64,000 bases of DNA from Hyperoplus lanceolatus (taxonomy: Eukaryota; Chordata; Actinopteri; Uranoscopiformes; Ammodytidae): NCBI GenBank assembly GCA_026929865.2, contig CM049403.1, positions 21,732,001 through 21,796,000 on the forward strand, written 5' to 3'. Below, piece after piece: positions 44,901-54,060 of the stretch. Under the pieces are notes generated by a model. That model searched no databases. It had not been told where the DNA came from and saw only the letters and a program-made list of their open reading frames with translations. Positions within the stretch are counted from its first letter, which is position 1. Every line of letters begins with the position of its first letter. The position numbers and the translations under genes are program-made.

Positions 44901-47510
44901 AGCACAAAATGTTTAGCTGAGAATCACTTCAGTTTTGCAGTGGCACAGTTCAAACACCACTTGTATACATAAACACACATTAACCATCCATTGTATAATA
45001 ACCTATAATATCTTGCAATTAACATGAACAGAGTCAAGGGATTCAGTTTGAGTTTGTTATCATTGACACATGTTATCATTTTAATGTAACTAGTCTTTCC
45101 TAAGTTAATTCAATAGACGATTTGTACCAATTAATTATACAACTGCTTAAAGAAATCTATGGGATTTATTTTTAAAGTTGAATACATCTTTTAGCCAGAA
45201 AACAGTAGCTAAAATACCAACTCTAGTATATCTAATAGTCTGATCTCAAGAGTGAGCAGATAAGGGCTGCAACAAAATGCATGCCTCACTATGCCAGAGC
45301 ACCGTAGCTAAAGTACCTTAATAGAAAAAAACGATTTGGTACACAATGTATTTCGTAGCATGGTGCATCACATTTGCACACTCAGACACCAATTTAAACC
45401 TAGAACCCCCACAGTGTGTAAGTTCGGAGCAGCATCATAAGGTTTGCCGTGGTTTCCACATCCCAAATCACATTTTACACATGTCATACACATTTACATA
45501 GTATTTGATTGATTGTGCAGGCACATACTTTTTCTTTTATATATTTGCGTCCAGGACAAGTGCATTTTCAGATGTGTGTGTATCTACAGTATGTGTTTCA
45601 TACCCAGTGCATTTATCCTCTGGAGCTCAGTGTCAGGGATAAGCAACTCATCCTGACCACGGCTACTGGCGGGGTGAGAGCCAAACACAGATGGCTTGAA
45701 GACTAGAGTGGGACTCTCTTCAGAAAGCTTCTGCCACTTCATGTACACATCTGGTAACAAAGACAGCAGAGAATACCCAGACACTATAAATAGATTAATA
45801 ATAACAGTTATCATGAGTAGAAATGAAATATCCACAACAGAAACAAAGAGAAGAAAATGTGCATTATAACTTAACAGTGAACACATAATAAGGCTGGCCC
45901 TTTTTCCTGAAATGTGTAATAGACATCTTATGAATAACAAGTTCTGCTGTGAAATGCGATTTTTCATCTTTTTACAATTTCTACTTCCACTTTGATACTC
46001 CTATATTTTGAACTAAACACTGACTCTGTTTAGAGTCACTCTGTTTGTATTACCTATGTTCTTGGTAGAAAGAGTAAAGCCTCTTCCCTCAGCAGACAGC
46101 ATGTCTGCAAGCGTTTCAGTAAGATTGTCAATGCTCTTGACAATAGTAAATGGCCCCATGCTGACCTGGACAAGAAATGCAGACAAAACAAAAGGTTTAA
46201 TATTTAAAGAGGAGAAAGGAAGACTTCTCTGGGTTAAGAAAGTTGAGAAAAGTATTACACTCCTTCCTCACATCTCAGATATGCAATATAATCATGGGAT
46301 GTGACCTTGCTAAGGCTAAAGTGTTGAGTTGAATATTAGTTACACATACTTCCATAAAACCTAGAATTATCTTGGGTTCATTTTTCTGGTTTAGACATTG
46401 TTTCCACAGTGTTGTTTGACTAAAGCACACTGCTAATTACTAATCACATAAGCTATTATCATTGTGTAATATCTCACGTAAAAATGAAATAATAAACTGT
46501 TGAAAAAGATATGGCAAATCGACGAAACTTTGAACTTTGATTTCCAAAAACAGATAAACACAGTTCACCCTCTCACCCCATCCTCTACCAGGCCCATCCA
46601 ATACGTAGCCATGTTGGGCTCCAGCATCAAACTCGCCACCTTTAAGTAGTTGGTAGCAATGGACACCATGACCTCGGCTGCATCCGCTCCAGCAGAAAGT
46701 GTGCTCGCCAGTGCGGTCAGATCCAGCTCAATCATCTGGGTGAGGTAGACAACGTCACTGGAGGTTAGTAGGTTGGGCCCACCGGTCTCCAGAGTATGAA
46801 GAACAGCCTCGGTCAGCTGCTGCAGCAAAGTCAGATCTCTGTCCCACGAGGTGTTAACGCTCAGCTCCTCCATCACCTGGGGAAAAAAAGATAACAATTT
46901 TCAACTTTATCCCCGCTACACGCCTCAGAAGCAAAGTCACTTTTGTTCAGCAAGTAAAACTGATTGTCTAGAATTTTGACCTAGTAGGTATAATTTCCTT
47001 TTGGGGAAGTCACTCAAAAAAAAGTTATAACTGCTATAATTGCAACATGCTCATTCTTTTGAACGTTCTCTTGAAAGGTGTCAATTCTAAATGGCCAATA
47101 TTTCCTACACCACATAGCTTGAATTAAATTCTATGTTGCTGCAAAGTTGTGAAATGCTCCCACTGAAGTAATCATGTGCTACAGGCAGCTTCAATTTCAA
47201 ACTCACAGGTCTTGTAAGAGGATCCTTGCTCATTCTACTGAAGAAGGGTGTATTTGGTAAAGTGAGAATATTCTGGACTTCTGCAAATAGAAACAGATAC
47301 AAATACAATACAGAAATAATGCAATGTATTACAGCAATACCCCAACACTGCAGTGTAAGGCATGTCCATACATGCAATACTCATAGTGTTAACAATGAAA
47401 CATTCTAATTAATGGAGAGGATGTATTTATTACAGGCCTAATGTTTTACATTGGATGGCAATCTTCAGGTAATGCTATGTCAGCATATAGAATGAATTGA
47501 CATTATTACA

Positions 47511-47550
<40 letters not shown>

Positions 47551-50500
47551 GGTACCTTTCTTGAACTGGCAGACTGCGCCTTTAGATGAGTCACACTTGT
47601 CAAGGTCCAAGCTCCCAGTAACAGGGTAAAATATGTCACAATCATCAGGCTGAGGACTGTGGAACATTTCCAAGGCAAATGTTTGATTCTGCAACGAGTT
47701 GCCTTCCAGGAGGGAATTCAATATCGGATTTGCTACCACAGTGATGTTTCCTGTGGAGGGAAACAGTCAAGGTTATTCTTAATGTTAAATTATTAAAAAT
47801 GAATGACAGGCTTATCAAGACTGAACGTCAGGTCTAGCCAAAGCAGCGTAGATAATGCTCAACTTCATAATTCCATCAAAGTTAGACAAATTAAAACAGC
47901 TCATCAAAATTCCCAGCAGGACAATCAGGCAGTTTTCATTAGCTAGAGTTTATTATTTTACTTTGAGATCAAAATTAAAACCATACGGCCCCATGTTTAC
48001 ATGTAATAAACAATACATGTTATTTAATAAAAAGACAATCCAAACATCTTCAACTTCTTCATATAGCTGTTTTGTTGAGCAATCTTAAAAAAAATATGGG
48101 AAATTTAATTCCCACAATGTAACGTTAAATCAGTCAAGGAGAGAAGCACACTATCCTTTCTGCATGTTCAGTTCCAGGAGTGGGAGTCAGTGTTTGGCTG
48201 CTCATTGCTCACCGGGGAGCATGATGTCAGAATGGGAGAAGTTTGTTTTGGAGGGTGGGATCCAGAGTGACGTGAGTCACAAAACATTTAAAAGAACCAT
48301 TAGGAGCCCTGCCGACTGCCAATTACAAGTCGGTCACCACTTCCTCTAGTCATTTGACATAGAGAGCAAGAGAGACAGAGATTTCCTCTTTCATTCAATC
48401 TCATTGAAGTAGTGCTTAATGCTGGAAAGGAAAGTTTGTTCGTGTACTGTGTGTATGAAAGCCTGCCAACGCATGCCACAAATTCAAAAAGGATTGGGAA
48501 TTTCCTGTACAAGCTTTTTTGCTTATCCCAATCTGAGTCATTAGTAATAGTATCTGCCCATATACTCAGCCCTAAAAAAGACATTGTAGGATGAAATGAA
48601 ATATGTTTTATTACATAATAAAGCTGCACAGTTTACAAGAACTAGGGGTAAAGTGGACCATAACAATAAATTTACATAACAGCCACTGCTAGCATAATAC
48701 AATAGATTATGTAATACAAGTTATTTCTCAGAGCAAACATGATGATTGTTTTTTTATTTAATGCTTGTTTATGCAGTTGAAAATACAAACTGATCTAAAA
48801 ATCTGTTTGGAAAAATTATGTGCTGGAGAGAAGATCCACAATAAATATATTGGTCAGGTTGTAGAAGATACAAAAGATTAAAGGTGAAGTAAGCGATTTA
48901 TTTATGTTGATATACGTGTTAAATCGATCTATATTCATACAGTGATCACTTATATAGTGTGCACGTTTCAGAACTCCGATCTCTCAGTCACCCGCTCTGC
49001 ATGTAATCGGCAAATAAACTTTTCTGGGATCCCACAACTAATATCCAATCAGAAGAGAGAACGCTACAAACTGGCACGTCTCACTGCCGGTGCACGCGCA
49101 AAGCGATATATAGGTGAATGTTTATGCGCCTACAATGGCGGAGCAGGTAAAAATCCTTCCCAATGTCTGTTTTGATGGTTTTTATCATGTTTTATCGCAC
49201 TTACGGATCTGAGATGATGCTAGGTAACTCGCTGCTTGAAGACCGCAGTGCATTAATGTGTTGACGTAGGGACGAGGGAGGGGACTACTAACTGCAGTCA
49301 CTGACAGGAAGTTAGCTAAAAGAACCATTTCGCTTACAGCACCTTTAAAGGTATAGTTCATTATATTTAAAGTGGGGTTGTATGAGACATTTCTACATAG
49401 TTGGTCTGTTACCATATGGAGATTGCGATCAGCGCATTCACTATAATGAGTTTGGAGGAGATGTCGCTGTAGCGGAAGTCAGCCTTTTGCCACATATATT
49501 GTATAAATGCTTACCTTAAACATACTCAACATGTATATACTACATACTGTCTACTTAACGACCGATTGTGTATGCAAGGTTCGTCGGACCGTTTACACTG
49601 AAGTATACAGAAGCAATAATGAATTTTTGTTGTTGTTTGAAAAGAGGCAATGCATTGTGGTTGAGTAGGAAAAGTAACCTATCGATCCATACACAAAATC
49701 TTCCCGGAAGTAAGTACTCATCCAGGCGTTTCTCGCCTACACAAACTCGCATACACAACCACAACATACTGAAATTGACGTCAAAATTAGTATGAATAGG
49801 ATGTTAGTAGGGCTTTTCGAACACAGCCCCAGACTCAACATGATTCCAAATGAGGGTCACTCCTCAATTGATCTCTTGAGTATAAATAAAAGTTAAATTA
49901 AATGATTGTATTTTTTAAACATTAGCGTCAGAGCTTTTTCTCTGACTTCAGATTGGTTTCTAGTTTCCCAGAAGTTGCCCCTCTCTCTCAGACCACCCCT
50001 CTCTCTCTCTCTCTCTCTGTTTTGCTGGTTTATAAAAGGTTTCCTCTTATGGCCACAGACAGTGAATGGCATGTCATGGTCGCTTTCATAATCGCTCATT
50101 TTTGTTTTATTGTGTCTCTAGAATAAGGCTGGTAGCTCTGAGTCCAACAGCTGATCGGTTGAGTGATACACCAGCGCAAGTTGGGGTACTAATACATATC
50201 TGAACTACACTTGAAAAAGGAAAAATCAAGAAAAAGACTGTCTGGCCAAACAAACTAAAGCAGTGAAAAATATCTACATTTAGCATATAATTGAACAGAT
50301 GTTTATTTTTAGGTAAGCATTTATATGTGGGAAACCTTTTTCTGCTGGCCTCCTTTGCAACAGTACAAGGCTGACTTCAACTACCGCAACAAGTCCAGTG
50401 ATTGCGCTGAACGACATAACGTAACATATTAAATATGCAAGTACCTCATACAACCGCACTTTAAAAAAAGAAAGAAGTATCCCTTGAAATGAGTGAAATC

Positions 50501-53500
50501 AGCTGTGCCTTTAGTACTAGTCGGAAACAGTGATGATTTCCCCCTGATTAACATTAGTACTAAAAGCAAGTTATCCCAAGTTTTTAAAACCTAATGAGAG
50601 AGATGAGGAGTTTGGGTTTGGTTGGATTTTTAGGCATGGTTTTATCTGCAATTTGTTCAGAACATTTATTTAACACTGCTTGGAATGCATGATGGGTGGA
50701 GTTTATTGCATCAGGCCAGTTCAAATCTTGGCATGTTACTAAAAAAGTAGTAGTCAGAAATGACTTTCCAAATAGTCTCTGTAATTGTTTTTTTCTTCTG
50801 CTAAGCAACCCCACCCAGCCTTCTTGCCAAACAAGCGAAACTGTAAACAGCATTTGAAAGCAATGCTTTACTAAGCAATGCATCTTGTTGATAATTTGGA
50901 CTCTATTGTTTTGTTTTGGTGTAAACTATTCCTGTTACTAGCTAGCAGTATTTGGTGATTACATTGGCTCCATTTAGATTCCGGTAACCCTTCAGCATTT
51001 TTCCCTATTCTCATGCTGCATCCTAACAAATGTACCTTGACATGGACTGTCTCTCCACAGCTTCTTAAGGGAGGAATCAATTTCGATGGCCATTCCACTC
51101 CAGTTGAATACCAGCCCAGAGGAAATTGGTGAACACTTCCTTTCCATGGTGTAGATTTCACTGCTGTTCAGTACCCGATCCCATATGTGCAGCTCCGTGA
51201 TGCTCCCTGAGAATGACACATGCTTCTTAAACCCAAAGGTGTCCTGCTCCTGCCCAATAATGAAAGAGCCGTCACGATCAATGCTGCCGGAACTGTAAAG
51301 GCCATCACCCCTAGAGGCAACCAGGCCATCTGTAAATAGCACCCAGCGTCCACCATTCTGGCTCCAAGAAACACACACTGAGTGCCAGGAGTCGTCATGT
51401 TTGAAGGCTTCTTGGTAGGGTCCATGAATGCCATGGACCAGCAGAGCCAGCTGAACAGGTTTTCCCTGAATAAGGTTTGCCCGGAGTTGGAATTCATTTA
51501 TATCCGCCTTGATGGAATAAGAGAAGACAGTGGAAATTCCAAAGCAATTTGGATCGAAGCGAAGATGGGTGCAAATGGTCACTGAGCCCATAGAGGGGAA
51601 CTTGTGCAGGAGTCGGGCATGCTTCCGGTCCGAGCGTCCCTTGAACTCCAGAATGAGGGTCTCCGAGGGACCTTTGGTTCCCCCCATACAAAGAGAAGCA
51701 AAATACATTATTATGAAGTAATAATCCTGGCATAGCTCTTGGAAAAGATGGAGCCTAATCATAAAATTCCACTTTGTAGACATTTTCCTATTGTAAATAC
51801 TTGGGAAACAATTATTCACTGTGGCTGAGAGTGTCGTATGGCAACATCAGGAGTCCCATTTTATATTTCACGGGCCTTTTTTCAGTCAGTGATTAGGTTG
51901 AAAGGTGTCTAGGACAAGAAAAACAATGAACCTACTATTTATAAAGAAACGGTGCTAATATATGGTTATATAAAGTTTCACAATTCGCCATGGAACTTAC
52001 TTGTTAGATGTGTCATGGCTTTCCTGGCAATCCATACAGGCTGAGTAATATTCAAGGAGTTTAAAAAGTTGGTTAACTCTTGCTTCTCTTCTGGGTTGGA
52101 AACAGTGGCTAAGGCCCCAGAGCGCTGATTACACCGCTCCCTTGCAAGGTTCCATCGCAGGCGATCAGGCACATACTGATAGTAGGACTCATCATGTGCC
52201 AGGGATCTGGTTTCCAGTGTAACGGCTGTAAAACAAAGAGAAGAAAAAAATTAGTGGAGGGTCCCTACCACACGACATTGGTAAAAATCCAGGCTGAAAT
52301 GGCTGACTGTGCTTTGATTTGATTCTGAGACAGAGAAAGACATTTTAATCCTGTTCACATCATATCTTGGACTTGATGTTACAGCAAATGCTTTGGCACA
52401 TGTATTAACACAGATGGCAGAGCAGTGCCAATGGAAATAAATTAAGTTCCCAGAATATATGCATAAGAAAATGGGAAATGATGTGCATTTCCATCCACTT
52501 GGCTACTGTTGTGCAAATAGTAGGAGTTGGTGATGCTACTCCTGCTGTCAGGTGCCATTATTATTACCTTTTTTTTGTCATTTCCACTCGGATTTTGTTA
52601 TTCACATATGTGTAATGAAATGCCGATAAAGTGGATGGGAACACTTACACTCCGCCAAATGACAATCTAAATTATCATCCCTGGATGACTGGCAATTGTC
52701 GTGTTGTGTAACATTGACATATGTGTCATAAAAACACAAACACACACACACATCCCCCCTATGACTTGCCAAAGGTGTCTCATAGTTTTTCCGTTTCAAA
52801 ATAATCGAGTGAGAGTGTGTGTGTGCCTGTGTTAGTGGGCTTTTTTTGTAGTTTAAATTTAAGGTTAAGGTAACTTATGTCACCAAGGCCCTGCTAGATA
52901 CAAGAGGCAAGTTAATAGCCACACTGTACTTAATAATGGCCGTTTTTAGCCTATTATCCCTAATAAACTCCCTATAACATAAGCTAGTTAAGGTAAGGGT
53001 TATTTACTTACTATGTCAGGTTAGCTAAAAGGTCTAACTTAGGCTAAATGATATGTTTAACTGAAAAGAGAAATAGAAAGTGACTCACCTGAAATAAAGC
53101 TGTGAAAACAAACCTGCAAAATAAATGTTAAGTTTAGGTCATTGCTTCAGGTAGGCTATGAAGCAATAGAACGATATAAAAAAAAAGTGTTACAACTAAG
53201 ACAAGGCAGTGTATTACAACAGGTGTTCTAATTAGCAAAAAGGACGGCGGTAGGGTCGAAGAGCACCTTTAAGTCGCTCTTCTTGATTTCGAACATCTCA
53301 CCATGTAGGCTAGTTTCGCACTCGTACACCGAATGTTGACGAAAATAAGGGATATAGGCTATTGTGATGGGTATCAAGTTTCAAATATGTATAGTGAAAT
53401 GCATGAAAAAAAAGTAGGATACATTGCCAAACGATTTTCCTCCGCGCACTAATTTGGAGCACTGAAAAAAGTGCCGTTACAAAGCACAAGTTACTTTCTA

Positions 53501-53783
53501 GCCAATCAAAAGACAGTATTCAAACACCTCAAATAACTAGCCTACTATCACACAGAAAGGGCAATTAGTCAAGTAACTAAATATTATAGACACGTGCAAT
53601 AAGGCAATAAGAAATAAAACCGATATTCATAGGGCATATTTTAATATCCATAAATATAATAGGCTACAAAACAGTAGTTTTGTAAACTAGGCCTACTTTT
53701 TCTTTCCTATAGGACTGAAAACATAAATACAAAGATGATATACTTACAAGCAGGCCTACATTTGGGAGCAATAACCAGTACAT
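35109..53783 (-). CDS. adgrd2: Adhesion GPCR with pentraxin ectodomain, probably ADGRD2 (GPR144); 19 coding exons joined, C-terminal tail exons not resolved
   Basis: Plasma-membrane receptor of the adhesion GPCR class. Nineteen minus-strand exons with GT/AG borders join in a continuous phase to 957 codons. Order: signal peptide (1-21), half C-type-lectin-like module (about 22-95), pentraxin domain (about 97-300, with HSVCVSWS matching the pentraxin signature), GAIN domain (about 310-713) ending in a GPS (Cys/Trp pattern, H699-T700 before T701), and seven helices (about 720-957). Known for the family: self-cleavage at the GPS exposes a tethered agonist, here TTNFAVLM, which activates the receptor. 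Pentraxin plus GAIN without HormR, and the close match to the ADGRD1 agonist (TNFAIL), support group V; ADGRD2 is preferred over ADGRD1 because the domain spacing fits and a lectin-like segment precedes the pentraxin, but this is not proven. The last exon found ends at FLNSLQ in helix 7, the usual intron position; the cytoplasmic tail is missing. Upstream neighbour is the unidentified gene at 55-63.7 kb, same strand. Confidence 0.85.
35230..36743. other. Intron between receptor exons 18 and 19
   Basis: No exon or bounded element seen; short TA run near 36184-36198. Confidence 0.55.
36744..36859 (-). CDS. adgrd2: adgrd2-like exon 18 (helix 5 end, ICL3)
   Basis: 116 nt, TATTCAG|GTA to ATGAG|GTACAA, phase 0 to phase 2. 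Codes VNIMVLTRVVVITIS and a basic loop (TAKRRSIM) that should contact G protein. Confidence 0.92.
37034..37167 (-). CDS. adgrd2: adgrd2-like exon 17 (helix 4, ECL2, helix 5)
   Basis: 134 nt, CCTCCAG|GT to ATCATG|GTAAAA, phase 1 to phase 0. Contains LPVLIVTITLASA, the ECL2 C-W-L-S motif and VIWGFAGPVIFIIM. Confidence 0.95.
37520..37673 (-). CDS. adgrd2: adgrd2-like exon 16 (helix 3 to start of helix 4)
   Basis: 154 nt, TGTGTAG|GTT to GCTGG G|GTACAA, phase 0 to phase 1. Codes the disulphide Cys (VACTLV), helix 3 with AAFSWMLVEGLLLW, intracellular loop 2 and MKYYYLIGWG, all class B2 signatures. Confidence 0.95.
38503..38574. repeat. (CA)n microsatellite in receptor intron
   Basis: About 34 CA units with one CC interruption, between exons 15 and 16. 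Confidence 0.98.
39014..39116 (-). CDS. adgrd2: adgrd2-like exon 15 (helix 2)
   Basis: 103 nt, TCCACAG|T to AATAAG|GTACAG. Codes SDRTSIHKNLFVALICAQV; the 'H-x-N-L' start of helix 2 is a hallmark of class B2 receptors. Confidence 0.92.
39345..39520 (+). mobile_element. Second fragment of the same teleost dispersed repeat
   Basis: In the intron between exons 14 and 15 side: CCATGACTGTCTGGTACCA, AGCAATCCATCTAGTAGTTG and CAAGACATTTGACCACAGTG follow the same family pattern (different portion from the 32.4-kb copy). Confidence 0.55.
40827..40930 (-). CDS. adgrd2: adgrd2-like exon 14 (helix 1)
   Basis: 104 nt, TGTCCCAG|TGG to CTGGA|GTGAGT, phase 0 to phase 2. Codes a short acidic linker and helix 1 (LTKLTFIGCGASLCALVV...). 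Confidence 0.9.
41381..41593. mobile_element. MITE (TTAAAGGTGGAGTCAG ends), internally shortened copy
   Basis: Terminal TTAAAGGTGGAGTC and its complement, with the shared inner motifs AATATCTCCTCACCATCCGC and ACACAGCCTAGGCTC. Lies in the intron between exons 13 and 14 of the receptor. Confidence 0.85.
41696..41822 (-). CDS. adgrd2: adgrd2-like exon 13 (GPS second half and tethered agonist)
   Basis: 127 nt, TGTATAG|G to TCAAAG|GTACGT, phase 2 to phase 0, residues 671-713. Shows GW...NGC and SCLCNHTTNFAVLM. H699, T700 and T701 form the H-x-T/S cleavage triad; T701 onward is the tethered agonist. The acceptor lies about 90 bp from an (AT)n array in the intron. Confidence 0.93.
41912..41993. repeat. 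(AT)n microsatellite in the GPS intron
   Basis: About 41 AT units, 90 bp upstream (sense) of the acceptor of exon 13. Confidence 0.99.
42210..42265 (-). CDS. adgrd2: adgrd2-like exon 12 (GPS, first half)
   Basis: 56 nt, TTTCTAG|GTG to CTTAT|GTAAGT, phase 0 to phase 2. Codes VEYSQHVTPVCAFWNFSL; C-x-F-W is the conserved start of the GPS motif. Confidence 0.88.
42331..42800. repeat. Foldback (470 bp) made from a Penelope-like retroelement remnant
   Basis: Left arm 42331-42511 and right arm 42630-42800 are near-perfect inverted copies (a 12-base block is extra in the left arm); the 118-base loop and right arm carry the REAVEIRKR...VNR-type segment that follows the GIY-YIG endonuclease in Penelope-like elements. 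It is a broken fossil without an intact gene. It sits in an intron of the receptor gene and touches the next element. Confidence 0.75.
42801..43742. mobile_element. DNA transposon, non-autonomous, about 940 bp, GGGGAGAACGGGGTAA ends
   Basis: TGTAGGGGAGAACGGGGTAA at the left is mirrored exactly at the right (TTACCCCGTTCTCCCCTACA). A TA or TGTA/TACA junction is shared. Inside, GACAACCAACCCC units and their complements recur. No transposase frame; superfamily not assigned. Confidence 0.88.
44090..44201 (-). CDS. adgrd2: adgrd2-like exon 11
   Basis: 112 nt, CTCCCCAG|AA to CCGTG|GTATAG, phase 2 to phase 0. Codes ILPGHLASAVISATVRDA then VAVEYTLSSSPV, the 'vis.tv....... .v.i.l.h' strands that come before the GPS in GAIN domains. 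Confidence 0.85.
44794..44887 (-). CDS. adgrd2: adgrd2-like exon 10
   Basis: 94 nt, CTCATCAG|GA to GAAAG|GTCCGC, phase 1 to phase 2, residues 584-614 (HEGVMFIHTHYSHLSEIVL...). The donor GTCCGC is weak but is the only one that keeps phase with exon 11. Confidence 0.75.
45604..45750 (-). CDS. adgrd2: adgrd2-like exon 9 (start of GAIN subdomain B)
   Basis: 147 nt, TTACCAG|AT to ACTGG|GTATGA, phase 1 to phase 1. Codes residues 535-583 including KWQKLSEESPTLVFKPSVFG and DELLIPDTELQRI; the beta-strand pattern ending in I-P-D/x-x-L matches the GAIN 'I-P-x-x-x-F/L' strand of group V receptors. Confidence 0.85.
46054..46165 (-). CDS. adgrd2: adgrd2-like exon 8
   Basis: 112 nt, TTGTCCAG|GTC to CATAG|GTAATA, phase 0 to phase 1, residues 498-534. 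Codes VSMGPFTIVKSIDNLTETLA..., still GAIN subdomain A, with an NLT glycosylation site. Confidence 0.85.
46577..46876 (-). CDS. adgrd2: adgrd2-like exon 7 (GAIN subdomain A helices)
   Basis: Exactly 100 codons, TTCCCCAG|GTG to GATGGG|GTGAGA. Strongly helical, Leu-rich (LTLLQQLTEAVLHTLE, VVYLTQMIELDLTALA, VSIATNYLKVASLMLE), as in the helical half of GAIN domains of ADGRD/ADGRL receptors. High GC and no stop in the coding frame. Confidence 0.9.
47207..47280 (-). CDS. adgrd2: adgrd2-like exon 6
   Basis: 74-nt exon, TTTGCAG|AA to ACCT|GTGAGT, phase 1 to phase 0, residues 373-397 (EVQNILTLPNTPFF...). It precedes the helical GAIN subdomain A exon; no motif of its own. Confidence 0.8.
47511..47550. 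repeat. (TTA)n microsatellite abutting the exon 5 donor
   Basis: Thirteen ATT/TTA units; on the sense strand the intron starts GTACC and then (AAT)n. Confidence 0.98.
47556..47750 (-). CDS. adgrd2: adgrd2-like exon 5 (linker into GAIN)
   Basis: Acceptor CTCCACAG|GA and donor GAAAG|GTACC, phase 1 to phase 1. Codes residues 308-372 with several acidic residues and Cys (DDCDIFYPV, DKCDSSKGAVCQF) and two N-glycosylation motifs (NIT, NQT). The donor is followed after five bases by a pure (AAT)n array on the sense strand. Confidence 0.85.
48878..49348. mobile_element. MITE, full-length (471 bp), with start codon and splice donor inside
   Basis: Ends TTAAAGGTGAAGTAAGCGAT and (reverse) TTAAAGGTGCTGTAAGCGAA. 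At 49134-49151 the plus strand reads ACAATGGCGGAGCAG|GTAAAA, a start context plus donor. A partial copy lies at 165-374. Located in the large intron between receptor exons 4 and 5. Confidence 0.87.
49519..49829. mobile_element. MITE, truncated second copy of the 18.8-kb family
   Basis: TATATACTACATACTGTCTA, CGATTGTGTATGC and AAAATCTTCCCGGAAGT match the copy at 18807-19599; the left terminal repeat is lost, and the right one is diverged (GTAGGGCTTTTCGAACACAG). Confidence 0.8.
51036..51671 (-). CDS. adgrd2: adgrd2-like exon 4 (pentraxin domain)
   Basis: One 636-nt exon, acceptor CCAAAG|GT, donor TCAAG|GTACAT, codes residues 96-307. It holds the whole pentraxin/LamG-like sandwich: FKGRSDRKHARL start, ICTHLRFDP, FSYSIKA, the signature H-S-V-C-V-S-W-S, the W-x-L-F-T-D-G hairpin, GSFIIGQEQD and the closing SITELHIWDRVL. 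Two cysteines (ICTHL and HSVCV) match the usual intradomain disulphide. The frame stays open upstream of the acceptor, but the phase join to exon 3 fixes the border. Confidence 0.93.
52001..52225 (-). CDS. adgrd2: adgrd2-like exon 3 (half C-type-lectin-like module)
   Basis: Acceptor TTTTACAG|CC, donor AACAA|GTAAGT, phase 1 to phase 1. The 75 residues (21-95) show the first half of a C-type lectin fold: an aromatic strand (YYQYVPDRLRW), helix 1 with A-R-x-x-C, the GALATV strand, helix 2 (EEKQELTNFLNSL) and the VWI strand. The second half (WND/EPN loop, last two Cys) is absent, and the protein passes straight into the pentraxin domain. Calcium-dependent sugar binding is therefore not expected. 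Confidence 0.85.
53089..53113 (-). CDS. adgrd2: adgrd2-like exon 2 (25-nt micro-exon)
   Basis: A 25-nt exon flanked by TTTTGCAG| and |GTGAGTCA. Phase 0 in, phase 1 out; codes VCFHSFIS plus one base, which with exon 3 gives the likely signal-peptidase site after ...SFISA. It is too short for an ORF search, but joins exons 1 and 3 in frame. Confidence 0.75.
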
Positions 53784-53784
53784 C
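53748..53784 (-). CDS. adgrd2: adgrd2-like exon 1 (start codon, signal peptide)
   Basis: Acceptor CTCTCTAG|G directly before ATG at 53783; donor CTT|GTAAGT. Codes MYWLLLPNVGLL, the hydrophobic core of a signal peptide completed by the next exon. This ATG is chosen because the short reading frame is in phase with the downstream 25-nt exon and gives a textbook secretion signal; no upstream in-frame ATG exists in the exon. Confidence 0.8.
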
Positions 53785-53893
53785 CTAGAGAGAGAAAAAC
53801 ACTTTTATTAGCTGAGAATGCAATGCAATTACATCATACTCTGCCTCCTTATTGGTCACGCACGAAAAGCCAAAAGCGATCGATTTTCTTTAC

Positions 53894-54060
53894 CTGAATT
53901 AGAAGTCTTGTTCAAATCTTTTTTTGCGCGTCTTCTCATTCCAATCTCCTCGTGTCTGTGGACGCAGCATACAACCACTTCTTATCGCAATATACGCTTC
54001 TTTCTTTTTTTATTCCACTAAGTGTAAAGTTTATCAAACTAGGCCTGTGTTTTCTCCTCC
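53894..54060 (-). other. adgrd2: Probable 5' UTR exon and promoter side of the adgrd2-like gene
   Basis: A consensus donor (TTCAG|GTAAAG, minus strand) at 53894/53893 lies 110 bp upstream of the acceptor of the start-codon exon, in a segment with no conserved-looking frame. I read it as a non-coding first exon. Its 5' end is a guess; the sequence becomes richer in GC from about 54.05 to 54.26 kb, which may be the core promoter. No clear TATA box was seen. Confidence 0.4.

Larger units (their letters stand above)
47760..51035. other. Large intron between receptor exons 4 and 5
   Basis: Besides two MITEs, I see only unique A/T-rich sequence with CT runs near 49981-50018. ORFs of 60-109 codons here are not protein-like. 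Confidence 0.6.

Noticed and set aside
47475-47739. Poly-Ile and poly-Asn ends of two frames
   Set aside because: The poly-Asn part is the AAT microsatellite read past the exon 5 donor; only the part up to the donor is coding.
48300-48629. 109-codon frame in the large receptor intron
   Set aside because: No splice sites in phase with exons 4 and 5, which already join directly.
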